Below, one piece after another: positions 15,557 through 26,045 of a stretch of DNA of 64,000 nt; positions within the stretch are counted from its first letter, which is position 1, and every line of letters starts with the position of its first letter. Location: assembly GCF_019059575.1 (NCBI RefSeq), contig NW_024881837.1, positions 281,001 through 345,000 on the forward strand, written 5' to 3'. The stretch is from Amphibalanus amphitrite (taxonomy: Eukaryota > Arthropoda > Thecostraca > Balanomorpha > Balanidae). The position numbers and the translations under genes were made by a program. Under the pieces are notes generated by a model. The model ran no database searches. It worked only from the letters and a program-made list of their open reading frames with translations, and was not told the DNA's origin.

Positions 15557-17936
15557 CCCGCGCCCTGCTGGGGGGGGGCTGTTTGAACACCCCCCTTGTG
15601 GTTTTTCGCGAATATCTCAAAAACGGCGGCGCGGAGCGCCGCCGTTTTTGGCACACCTTATCATACATCAATTCTACACATGTTGTGAAAATTTCAGACC
15701 AAGGTCATTCAAGATCAGGTCACCAGGTCACTTGAAGTGACCTCACCTCATAAAAAGTTTCAATGTCTGTCATAGCTACACCGAGTGACCGATTGCTTTG
15801 AAGCTTTCAGCGATTGCTAAGAGCAATAGCATGTACAAAATTTTAATCTCAGAATTTTGATATCGATGACCTAAGGTCAGGTCAATTTTGCAACCTCCCC
15901 ATTATAAGTCAATGGGAGAAAATTGAAATGCGCCTCTTTTGGACGAAAGACATTATAAACACTCCCAACCACTGAATTACAAGTGGTTTAGACACACTGA
16001 ACATGAAAATGGTGTCCGTGACCCCTGTTTATGCCCTGAGGTCATCTTAGGTCACGAATGGTATATAACAGTTTTTCGCAAATAACTTTTGATAGAGGCA
16101 TGCTAGAGCGATGAAAACGCCTTAGATGTGTTCAGCTCGACGATACGGATCGACTGATATGCAACATGACCCTTTCCGGTCAGGTCATGACCTTGACCTG
16201 AGGTCAAATTTTCAAGTTGACCTTTCAAGGTCAAGTTATAGTTCATTCGATGCGTCTTGACGAGAGGAACACGATGCCGGTAAAAGTAAGCTCGTACAAG
16301 GCTTGGGTCAAAAGTTATTGCAGAAAAACTGTTTCCGAGAAATCGGCTATTTTTGCAGTTTTTGCCCCCTGCAGGCAAAACCGTTGACGTTAGGTCAAAT
16401 CTGAGAACATTAATCAGAAAGGGCGTTAACCCGCGCCCTGCTGGGGGGGGGTGTTTGAACACCCCCCCTGTGGTTTTTCGCGAATATCTCAAAAACGGCG
16501 GCGCGGAGCGCCGCCGTTTTTGGTACACCTTACCATACATCAATTCTACACATGTTGTGAAAATTTCAGACCAAGGTCATTCAAGGTCAGGTCACCAGGT
16601 CACTTGAAGTGACCTCACCTCATAAAAACTTTCAATGTCTGTCATAGCTACACCGAGTGACCGATCGCTTTGAAACTTTCAGCGATTGCTAAGAGCAATA
16701 GCATGTACAAAATGTATATCTCAGAATTTTGATATCGATGACCTAAGGTCAGGTCAATTTTGCGACCTCCCCATTATAAGTCAATGGGAGAAAATTGAAA
16801 TGCGCCTCTTTTGGATGAAAGACATTATAAACACTCCCAAACACCGAATTACAAGTGGTTTAGACACACTGAACTTGAAAATGGTGTCCGTGACCCTTGT
16901 TTATGCCCTGAGGTCATCTTAGGTCACGAATGGTATCTAACAGTTTTTCGCAAATAACTTTTGATAGAGGCATGCTAGAGCGATGAAAACGCCTTAGATG
17001 TGTTCAGCTCGACGATACGGATCGACTGATATGCAACATGACCCTTTCCGGTCATGTCATGACCTTGACCTGAGGTCAAATTTTCAAGTTGACCTTTCAA
17101 GGTCAAGACATAGTTCATTCGATGCGTCTTGACGAGAGGAACACGATGCCGGTAAAAGTAAGCTCGTACAAGGCTTGGGTCAAAAGTTATTGCAGAAAAA
17201 CTGTTTTCGAAAAAATCGGCTATTTTTGCAGTTTTTGCCCCCTGCAGGCAAAACCGTTGACGTTAGGTCAAATCTGAGAGAATTACTCAGAAAGGGCGTT
17301 AATAGGGCTATCGAATGCGCTTTTCCGCGGCGCTGTAGCTCTATTGGTTCCCGAGTTAAGCGTTGGCTTCTTGGAAATTGTCGACATTCGACCTGGAAAT
17401 CGGCGAAATTTTGCCTTCAATGACCTCTGGTGACCTGACCTTTGACCTGACCAAAAAATTGACCGAAGTGATTTCGTCATTATTTTTTACGCTCTTTCGA
17501 ACGCCGCCTTCTGCGTATCGCTACGTGGCCCAGGAGCCGAGTTACAAGGGGGGGTGTTCAAACACCCCCCCCCCCAGCAGGGCGTGGAAATCCAGGACCC
17601 CCAGCAGGGCGCGGGTTAATAGGGCTATCGGATGCGCTTTTCCGCGGCGCTGTAGCTCTATTGGTTCCCGAGTTATGCGTTGGCTTCTTGGAAATTGTCG
17701 ACATTCGACCTGGAAATCGGCGAAATTTTGCCTTCAATGACCTCTGGTGACCTTACCTTTGACCTGACCAAAAAATTGACCGAGTGTTTTCCTCATTATT
17801 TTTGACGCTTTTTCGAACGCCGCCTTCCGCGTATCGCTACGTGGCCCAGGAGCCGAGTTACAAGGGGGGGGGTGTTCAAACACCCCCCCCCCCCCCAGCA
17901 GGGCGTGGAAATCCAGGACCCCCAGCAGGGCGCGGG
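15557..17936 (+). mobile_element. TTAA-flanked element, copy 2 (outer, split by copy 3)
   Basis: The left end TTAA/CCCGCGCCCTGCTGGG is at 15553 and the right end CCAGCAGGGCGCGGG/TCAA ends at 17936, so one base of the right TTAA has changed. Bases 16430-17619 are a second copy inserted at an internal TTAA that follows GGGCG. Without that insert and one TTAA, the outer copy is about 1190 bp, like its siblings. Landmarks: mirror tract GGGGTGTTTGAACACCCC, GC hairpin CGGCGGCGCGGAGCGCCGCCG, and AGGTCA arrays. Confidence 0.75.
16430..17615 (+). mobile_element. TTAA-flanked element, copy 3 (inner, self-nested)
   Basis: A 1186-bp unit with perfect TTAA duplications at 16426-16429 and 17616-17619 and terminal repeats CCCGCGCCCTGCTGGG / CCCAGCAGGGCGCGGG. 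It is nearly identical to copy 2 over long stretches (compare 15590-16420 with 16465-17290). Its own internal GGGCG-TTAA at 17299-17302 is empty, which shows the pre-insertion state of the site it occupies in copy 2. No coding capacity. Confidence 0.8.
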
Positions 17937-18029
17937 TCAAGCAGCACCCTGCACCCACTGTTCTACCTACAGACAGCTCGCTTTTCCAGCCGGACCCGCC
18001 GCCAGCAGCCTGAACCATTTTCTCCTGCT

Positions 18030-18340
18030 CTCTACTCTCTGCAGGTGCGCCGAGCGGCTCGCCCCCCCCCCCCGACCTCGCCCCCCCCCCCCCGGGCGTG
18101 TGTCGCTAAGAGGGGCGGGTCGCCGCGCGGTAGCGCAGTCGCCCCACGACGCCGGGTCAGGTCTGGTCCTTAGGTGCGAGCTTACGGTGAGCGCTGGAAC
18201 TCAGGAGGGGAGTGAACTGGCGGCAGTAGAACCAAAGCACAGTGCAGTGAGCGGTCTTTGAAAAAAAACGAACTCTGCCAAAAAGCTGACGCGGTGAAAC
18301 GCTTGTACATACATCGGGATAACAACACGTAAAAGCAAAG
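18030..18340 (+). promoter_or_regulatory. probable promoter and 5' UTR exon of the cyclophilin gene
   Basis: A GC- and CpG-rich patch with poly-C tracts and a GGGGCGGG box at about 18112 is followed by a likely noncoding exon ending at 18340 in AAAGCAAAG/GTAAGTG, a strong donor. The next acceptor (TTATTTTTCAG at 19476-19486) abuts the ATG of the first coding exon. The transcription start is not determined. The right end of transposon copy 2 (17936) lies about 400 bp upstream of the donor. Confidence 0.5.
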
Positions 18341-19486
18341 GTAAGTGTTTTGATCGAGAGGGCATACTGTGTAGTTGTGTGCTGGTGTATTCACTTCTGC
18401 AACATTTACATTTTGGCTAAATTATTTAACTTTATTTTGATTCAAACTGCATATGATTAGGTATTAATTATTTTTACGCTATGGTGGAAAAGAAACAATT
18501 GCAAATTTTCATTTTTCTCTTACCTTGAATAATTGATCAAGCTGCAGCAATTTTGTCCGTTCTGATTAAACAAAAACCATTCGGAAACATTTGTCGAGAA
18601 TCGAAGTGGGCAACTCATTCTCATTCAGCTCGAGCTTGTCCACATGTCTGTCGTTTATTTTTCCATAGCAATAAATTATGTACATTCAACATTGCATAGA
18701 TATACAAAAAAGCACAACTTTAAATGTCAAAGTAAATAATACGACCGTTGACGACAAAATATATCTGTCTCTAAGAATTCACCAACAAGCTAAAGTACGG
18801 GACAAGCTGCTAAAAGTTATTGCATCTCAACGCATTCAAATGAATCTGACCTTCCATTGTGTTCACGCTGAAGTAGATCAGCGCTACATCGACCGTTTAA
18901 GATGGTTGTTATGGCCAGTGGTAGGTTTTATGGAGTACTTGTAATTAAAGACCGTGACTTGTCAGCAGTCAACTTTTTGAAGTGATGGTCAAGTAAAGCT
19001 ATAAAGAAAACTCCCCTAGAGGCGGTTCACGACCTCAGTGGTCAGCTTCCCGCCTTTTCGATGCGTTGGAAAGAACCCACTTTGAGTTTCTTGCTCGCCC
19101 TGATAAACACTTCTCAGGGGCAAGGAAAGAATAATCGAAAGACAGAACATAGGTATTAATGATAAATCAAAACACCAATAATGCGCGCTTCACATATTTC
19201 TCCATTATATGTGTGTTATTTATTCATTTATTTATGTTCTATTCTTTCTTCTTCTTTTTTGTTAGCCCTTAGCAATTATTGCAGGGTGCAGGTTTGATAG
19301 TTTATTGTTGGTCATTGCATTATCCATAGAATGCTCTACCTAAATATATAGCAAAGTGTGTGCATTATCATATTTATTCATGCATGTATCGCATCAATAA
19401 ACTAATGCAAGATATAAAGCGTCCATACCTTTTATACAATTGCGAAAGCTAACTCAATTACCAACAGACCAACACTTATTTTTCAG
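18341..19486. other. cyclophilin intron 1, no other gene
   Basis: AT-rich intron between the untranslated exon and the first coding exon. The open frame at 18678-18944 lacks any recognisable domain. Confidence 0.55.
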
Positions 19487-19537
19487 ATGACCCCTCGTGT
19501 GCTACTGAATGCTGCCTTGGCCGCTTCCATTATCGTG
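19487..19537 (+). CDS. membrane-anchored ER cyclophilin, coding exon 1 (signal peptide)
   Basis: Encodes MTPRVLLNAALAASIIV. The ATG immediately follows a clean acceptor (TTTTTCAG) and the exon ends in phase 0 at GTG/GTAAGT. Joined to the next exon it forms a hydrophobic signal peptide ending VCSA, so the protein enters the ER. The assembled coding sequence is 843 nt in five exons, giving 280 residues. Confidence 0.8.
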
Positions 19538-20439
19538 GTAAGTGTCCAGCATTTTTTCGTTTGAATTTATTGCTGCATATCGCTTGCAATCGCGAAGCCT
19601 CGAGAGCATAAAAGAAACAAATTACTTGTTGCCGGTAACCTTTATAGTGCTAATACTTGATTTCCACGCACAGCCCTTAGGTCCCAACGATGCAAGTATG
19701 AATATTATTCGGAAGTAATATAGCATCTGATAGCCCATGTGATAAGCAAAATCTGTATAGCAAGAAGTAGACTTTGGGATAGAAAAGCATGTCACTGTCA
19801 TGTTTCAAATGCAAATGAGCAACGACGTTATCGAAACAGAACTTATAATCAGATGTTCAATTATCAAGTGCAGAAACTTAAGGATTCTTCAGGGCTACCG
19901 GCAAGTTGCATTACTTCTTTTTTATCGATATTGCATGGGACATTTAGGATAGATAATACGGTTTCATCACATATCTACACGTTGTCACTGTTTTCCAGGT
20001 ACGTTCCGAGTTATCTTACAGTCAGTTGCCTTCCGGGAAGTTCAAAGCATTCCAATATCTGCTTGGTTCACTTTCCGCCCACTTTTCCTTTATCTGCTCT
20101 AGATAACCCAAGCAGTTGACAAAATTTGAAACTTATGATTTCCTGAGGAAAATATTTGGTGCGCTGAACAAACGCGTGAGCTCAAACCAATATTCAGAGT
20201 CTTTAGCGCTATCTTTTTCTTTGCATCGAATGCTCTCAGATTATTTTTGCATCACCATTCGTCAGATCAGACATTACAAAGTATTATGGAACAGGTGGGG
20301 AAGTGAATAACTAATAGCGTATTGATTATGATTATCATCTCGAAAAACAAGGCTATAAATATAAAAAAATGAATTATGTAGGATCATTGATGACGACTAA
20401 CAAACTTTTGCCAACCACAAACCGTCGTATTGTGACACT

Positions 20440-20846
20440 GGCACCTGCCTGTCTGAGGCCGGGCTCGGCAGCTGTCTCACTGTCTCACGCCGGGTTCGGT
20501 ACTTGTCTCACTCACTGTCTCACGCCGAGTTCGGCAGTTGTCTCACTGTCTGACCAGTTGTCTCACTGTCTGGCGCGGGGTTCGGCAGTTGTCTCACCGT
20601 CTCACGCGGCGTTCGGCAGTTGTCTCACTGTCTGACCAGTTGTTTGTTTGTTTGTTTGTTCGGTATATTGCCAACGGGATAAGGCCTTCCACGACTAGGC
20701 AAAGTCATCCGTATAAAACAATTTTGTTGTCTCACTGTCTGGTGCGGGGTTCGGTAGTTGTCTCACTGTCTGGTGCGGGGTTCGGCAGTTGTCTCACTGT
20801 CTGACGCGGGCTTCGGCAGTTGTCTCACTGTCTGACGCCCGCCACC
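20440..20846 (+). repeat. intronic minisatellite (GTTCGGCAGTTGTCTCACTG type)
   Basis: Degenerate tandem units of about 30-35 bp built on 'CGGGGTTCGGCAGTTGTCTC' and 'ACTGTCTGACGC'. They are interrupted by GTTTGTTTGTTTG and a unique segment near 20640-20730. The array runs to within a few bases of the exon 2 acceptor, so the branch point and pyrimidine tract are repeat-derived. Confidence 0.8.
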
Positions 20847-20848
20847 AG

Positions 20849-21068
20849 GTGTGCAGCGCGGAGAGGGTCACACAGGAGGTCTACTTTGACATCGATATCG
20901 GTGACCGGCCGGCCGGCACCATTCAGATCGGTCTCTTCGGAGATGTGGTGCCGCGAACCGTCAATAACTTCGTCCGTTTGGCCACCGACGGCGCCACCTT
21001 CGACGGCCACTACGGCCGCTACGAGGGCAGCATCTTCCACAGGGTTATCCGCAACTTCATGATTCAGG
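20849..21068 (+). CDS. membrane-anchored ER cyclophilin, coding exon 2 (start of PPIase domain)
   Basis: The acceptor CGCCCGCCACCAG precedes GTGTGCAGC, and the donor is CAGG/GTAAGTG. Residues 18-91 carry the first half of the cyclophilin fold (peptidyl-prolyl cis-trans isomerase). The YFDIDIG strand opens the domain and FHRVIRNFMIQG holds R82, F87, M88 and Q90, equivalents of human CypA R55, F60, M61 and Q63. A reading frame starting earlier in the intronic minisatellite is an artefact. Confidence 0.93.
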
Positions 21069-21203
21069 GTAAGTGGAAAGGGAGATGAGTAAGCTGAAAG
21101 ACGAAGTCGAGGATCCAACTCAGGGCTGATCTTCCAGTGCATTCTCAAAACTCAGCGATCCTGCGACGCTTCTTGAATATCTCATCTTCCATTTTGTGTT
21201 TTG

Positions 21204-21882
21204 TTACGGAGCGAGCGAAGCGAGCGTAGTCTTTCCTTAGATTAACGGAAATTTCTGAGTATGAGCGGCCGGCCGGCCGGCCGTGGTCACGCTTTTGCGA
21301 GGCTTATATCTCAGCAACCACTTGACCGATTTACACGCGGTAATTTTTGTAGGGTAGCTTCATTCCTTCTACCAAGTATTGGACTATTCCTGATGCATGT
21401 GGGTGACCCCTTATGCACGTGCCACGTGCAAAACGAAGAGGTGTCCGTTTTGTAATTGTTGCAATATCTCGGTAACTACTTGGCCGATTGCGCTGAAAGT
21501 TGGCATGTAGGTAGGCACCCACTAGGCACTGCATATCCATGTGCCACAGTTGGGGTGCTGCTGCACGTGCGCACGTGCAGGGGTCGTTTCCAGATCTCGA
21601 GAACGGCTCGACCGATTGCGCTCAAATTTGGTACACAGTTAGGGACCAGTTAGTAGGGTGCCGTGCACAAGTCAGTTGGGACCCATTTTGCACGTGCGCA
21701 CGTGCAGGATGCCGCTTCCAGATCTCGAGAACGGCTTGGCCAATTGTGCCCAAATTTGGCACATCGCTAGAGACCGGTTAGTAGGGTGCCGTGCACAAGT
21801 CAGTTGGAGGTACCCCCTCGCAATTTCGCACGTGCAAGGCCCACCCTCTCGCTCGCTCCGTTAATCGCCCCAAAAGGCGTTA
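21204..21882 (+). mobile_element. MITE-like element with GGAGCGAGCGA ends and CACGTGCGCACGTG sub-repeats
   Basis: Begins TTACGGAGCGAGCGAAGCG and ends with the inverted GCTCGCTCCGTTAATCG. A second, inverted copy is at 38369-38888. Inside are tandem units of about 120-140 bp that each contain a 'CTCGAGAACGGCT' block, a 'CCGATTGCGCTCAAATTTGG' block and a palindromic CACGTGCGCACGTGCA. No coding capacity. It sits in the cyclophilin intron between coding exons 2 and 3. Confidence 0.65.
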
Positions 21883-22025
21883 TACTGGTTTTTAAATATG
21901 CCTTATGAGTGTTTCCTGAGCATGGTCTTGATAGCTTAGTGTTTTAGTTTTCTATTAACTCTTTTGAACCTCTTTTCCCGCTGGGTACGAAAGTGGCAGC
22001 ACTTTACCCAGATTATTTATCGCAG

Positions 22026-22228
22026 GCGGTGACTTTGAGCGCGGTGACGGCACTGGTGGCTTCAGCATCTACGGCGGCACGTTCAAGGACGAGAACTTCC
22101 GGCTGCGTCACACGGGTCCCGGCATGATCAGCATGGCCAACTCGGGCCGTGACACCAACGGCAGTCAGTTCTTTATCACGACAGTTCGAGCGCCGTGGCT
22201 GGACGGTACTCACGTCGTCTTCGGAAAG
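22026..22228 (+). CDS. membrane-anchored ER cyclophilin, coding exon 3 (PPIase core)
   Basis: The acceptor TTATCGCAG precedes GCGGTGAC and completes the [12 protein letters not shown] loop. Residues 92-158 include [16 protein letters not shown] and [13 protein letters not shown], the CypA-like substrate groove with W148 (CypA W121, cyclosporin contact) and H153 (CypA H126). All key catalytic residues I can check are present, so an active isomerase is expected. The donor is AAAG/GTCAGA, phase 0. Confidence 0.94.
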
Positions 22229-22529
22229 GTCAGAGACGACAGCGTGAAGTGCGATCATGAGAAGAAGAAGGTCGCTAAGGCCCTGGATACATTTTGAACA
22301 GTCAAAACTTCTAAGATAACCGAAATATCTAAAACATAATATACAATTACCAGTGTTTCTATTTTTTGGCGATAGCGCGGCATCACACATCAGTAATCTC
22401 TTGTTCTCTTATGACCAGACAACTTGACATAGGTGACATGTTATATAAAACGGTTTGATTGAAGTGTGATGGCTGAAAAAAACTTCCCAATGCCTTGTAT
22501 TACCCTCCGCTGATCGTCTGTGACCACAG

Positions 22530-22672
22530 GTGACCAGCGGCATGGACGTGGTACGTCAGATTGAGCAGCTGGCCACAGGTCCCGACGACCGGCCCCTTCA
22601 GGAGGTGCGCATCCGACGCTCCGGTCTCACCAACACGCTGCCCTTCGAGATGGACCTGCGCGACCCGCTCTT
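22530..22672 (+). CDS. membrane-anchored ER cyclophilin, coding exon 4 (end of PPIase domain)
   Basis: The acceptor GTGACCACAG precedes GTGACCAGC, and the donor is CTCTT/GTAAGT (phase 2). It encodes VTSGMDVVRQIEQLATGPDDRPLQEVRIRRSG and then a linker. The first part is the terminal helix and strand of the cyclophilin fold. The linker leads to the membrane segment in the next exon, the layout of Drosophila NinaA rather than of soluble ER cyclophilin B. Confidence 0.92.
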
Positions 22673-22983
22673 GTAAGTAAGCTGGCTCGGCAGTGGCCGT
22701 CGACAAAGGAGCAAACGTTGCTACGCATGAGTGGTAATTTTTATGAAGTTAAGTTCAGCATCAAGCGCTCATTTACTATTGAATATAAGGCAATTATATC
22801 TATGCTTTCCTTTGAAATGTTTCGAAAAGTGGAGCACAAATTATATCAAGCTTAGGTATATAACTAGATGCCTTGACTTGTCTTGTGTCCTTTTATATAT
22901 TATGTTTCATCACTTCTTTTGGTTTTGATTGTCCGCCACGCTTTCGCCCCCTTTCAAGTGAATCTCACTTTCTTGCATGCCAG

Positions 22984-23209
22984 GAGCAACATGTTCTGGG
23001 TGAAGTTCGTCGTCATACCAGCGACCATAACAATCATATTAGCTATCTTCTTCCGGCATGTTCTGAAGAAATTTGACGTCATTGATAGCGCATATTATGA
23101 AATTTGCGAAAAGAGACAAAAACTAAAGAAACAAATTAAATCGGGCAAAAAGGAAGAAGAAAAGCTTGAGCCTGTCCCAGAAAAAGCTGAGGCGAAGAAG
23201 GATAAATAA
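22984..23209 (+). CDS. membrane-anchored ER cyclophilin, last exon (TM anchor and KKxx tail)
   Basis: The acceptor TTGCATGCCAG precedes GAGCAACATG, which restores the frame. It encodes a hydrophobic segment (about residues 209-229, WVKFVVIPATITIILAIFF) and then a Lys/Glu-rich cytosolic tail of about 50 residues ending AKKDK at the stop TAA 23207-23209. With the signal peptide this makes a type I membrane protein with a lumenal isomerase domain. Lysines at positions -3 and -4 match the dilysine KKxx ER-retrieval signal. By analogy with NinaA it may chaperone secretory or membrane clients such as opsins; that role is inferred. An AATAAA overlaps the stop (23205-23210). Confidence 0.9.
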
Positions 23210-23210
23210 A

Positions 23211-25944
23211 TAATATATAAGGTTATACAACATTAGCATTTTATAGGTATATTAGCATGGACCCATTACCGATTAATATAGTTAGTATCTGCACTATTGC
23301 GTCTCCTTTTAGCACAAACATTCCCTATTCAAGAAAACTCGATTACGATTGTCCTATTTTGACTGCAAAGCGTTATCTAAGTAGAGCGCAGTCTCGCTTT
23401 AGGTAACTAGCGTTTTTAGCACAGTTTGTATTCCATGGCATGCTTAGATAGCTCTGACTTGTACGCCTTGTCATGTTTCATTTTCTTGCTGCTGTGTGGG
23501 TGAAGCCCAGCAAAATCTGTTCGCCTTACAAGGAAAATGTTCTCAGAAATGACACAGAAATTCAGCATTTTCCTCTTTCTTTGCAGAGTTTCCGTGAGAC
23601 TTTGCGGCTACTCGTTGTATTAGTTTGTCACCCCGCATGTGTGCATTTTATCTCCAGTTCCTGGAATTTCCTCCAGAAGTATGGAGTCAGTCATCGTTCT
23701 TTGTATTTTGATGCTTTTATACATATTGATTTATGTCTGTCCACTTATCAGCCTGGCATCCAGCAGCAGTTAGAAGAGCCTCGCTATGAAATCTGAGATT
23801 TAGATGCAATACATATATGCGGACCATTAAACTTTTGCAAGTCGCAACCAGCCATGTTTCGCTTTGCCCTCTGATGACCCTGATAACCTCTAATGACCTC
23901 TGACGACCATTGATGTATACCTTTCTAACTGTGCTGCGTGCTTTTCACAGCGGTTCCGCAGCGTCGGCGGTACCATCTTTCCTGACGCTGGCTTTGGCCG
24001 TGGTCGCTGGACGCCTGTGAAGTGCATCTCACACCACCCAGGGACGCGAAACAGCAGAAGAGCGCCCCTCACTTTGACCTGCGTGAGCGCCCCTTTCGTC
24101 CCGAATGGAAGTCTTTTTTTAGGTAGCTGTCGCGAGGCCATACAAAAAGCATGGTCATCACTGCCTTGGTCGAAAAACGAAGTCCTACAAGCTTTATTCG
24201 GGATTTGAGTGATGCTGTGAACGTCTGTAAAAGTGTGCGCACGTATGTACCTTTACGTGGCTAGGAAGTATGTTACGAGCAGTATGAGCGTCGTTGACGC
24301 CAAAGAGCTTTCTGGAGAAGTCATCTGGCGTATTGCGACGCTTACTGCATGAATGTGTTGAAAATAACTGCGGAAACGTGCATTGTATTTGTATTTATAT
24401 ATAATCAAAAAGGGATGATACATGGAAGAGAATAGAGAAGTAGTGTGTACTTGTAATGTCTCAGCTGCGAGAAATCGTATCTCAAAATGCTGAAACACGG
24501 TATGAAGCTTTACAAGTCGTTTTTAGGGCGAACGATAGGGTACCATCTACATAGGTGACCAATGCTGAATTAGTAGAGTTTTGATTGTACAATCTGCGAA
24601 TTTACATAGACGGTTTCTTTTATTTTGAGTGCTGACCGCTGTTTTGTTTGTAAAAAAGCAATATGACACGTGCTTGAAATGTAAAACAAAAATGCGTGTT
24701 TGATGCGTGTTTGATGGGTCACCTGAAAGCTGACTCATACTTGTTTGACAACATCACGTTCAGATAAATCGAAAATAAACAAAATGTATGTAGATAGCCA
24801 AGTGTTTATATCAATTTTAGCTCCAATTCAGCTTACGATGGAAGACTGCATTCATAGGGATGGGTAAACGTAGCTGGCACACACATATGTAATTCAGCTC
24901 GCAATTGCTTCCTTGAAACAAATGCTACCACAGAACCGATTTGAAATTTATCTTGGCACGATACATTAAACACATTTTGTTTTGACCTCGCTTTATTGCA
25001 AATAGGTTGGCTCGCCAGGGAAAAATCCATTTTTGGCAATGTTAATGGGCTGTTTGCGCATCTCTACAATGTTTCATAACTCAGTCTTTATATCACACAG
25101 CAATTATTACATAACTTGTCACTACGGAAAGATAATTCTAGAGTGAACCAGACAACCTGCACAGGTAACTGCTATCACTAAACGCACGCGATGTTCAACC
25201 TTTCCTCTATGCTCTCGCTCTACTTTTACGAGACTCAGATACGCATCAGTCGCGCGGCCGATCCTGGGCCAGACACGGACAGTGTGCGGTGGAGATAAGT
25301 TTCCTGATCGGAGAGTTTCCTGGTAGCAATGGTGGCCTTATCTGCTCGGATCAGACCGGCCCCGGTTGCCTCCACGGCACGACAGTGCAGCCTCCCTCTG
25401 CAGCACGTGAGTCTGCGGGAATAGAGCTGCAACCGGGCTGCAAACTGTTACCCACAAACCCCGCTGACACACAGACACATTCACACATGCGCATTCAGTG
25501 GCTGCTAAACGTCATGTCTCATTGTGGAGATTGGAATGTTTAGACTCAGCAAACGCAGTGCGCAGAGCGGGCACTTTCCTCTGGCGTATCCGGAACTGCA
25601 CACTCGCACAGCTGCGTAGCGAGAGAGATGACGTGCACACCAATAGACGGCTAAGTACTCAAACCCGGTGAAAGCAATAATTTCAGTTTGTTTTGCCGAT
25701 AAAGAAACATGGAACGTTTGCGACGAACTTAAATGAATGGTCGCTCGTTTTGTTACTTTGTTTGGCACTTGTTTTTACAACGTTTACTGTAGGTTTATAA
25801 AGGTCACATAGAGCAGCCAATAAAGAGGAAATACACCACGAACTTCGTGCATCATAGATCAAACAAACATCAAACATTAAACAACATATAATTTTCGGAA
25901 ACATTGTTAGGTTGAAATCACGTGTCGCTGAAATGGCACACAAA
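23211..25944. other. intergenic, no recognisable gene
   Basis: The 3' flank of the cyclophilin gene. GC-richer patches near 23950-24130 and 25240-25450 give open frames without recognisable domains. Confidence 0.5.
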
Positions 25945-25945
25945 T

Positions 25946-26045
25946 AGTCGTTTTCACGACGGCAATCTGGTACACATTCTCTTCACATCTGGTGCAGATT
26001 TGGGGCAGATATGGTCAAATTAGGTGACTAACTGTGTTCCTGAGT
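25946..26045 (-). repeat. partial copy of the TA-flanked MITE at 27879
   Basis: GTCGTTTTCACGACGGCAATCTGGTACACATT followed by the TGGTGCAGAT and GGTCAAATTAGGT blocks matches the reverse complement of the right half of the element at 27879-28141. Only one end is recognisable. Confidence 0.6.
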
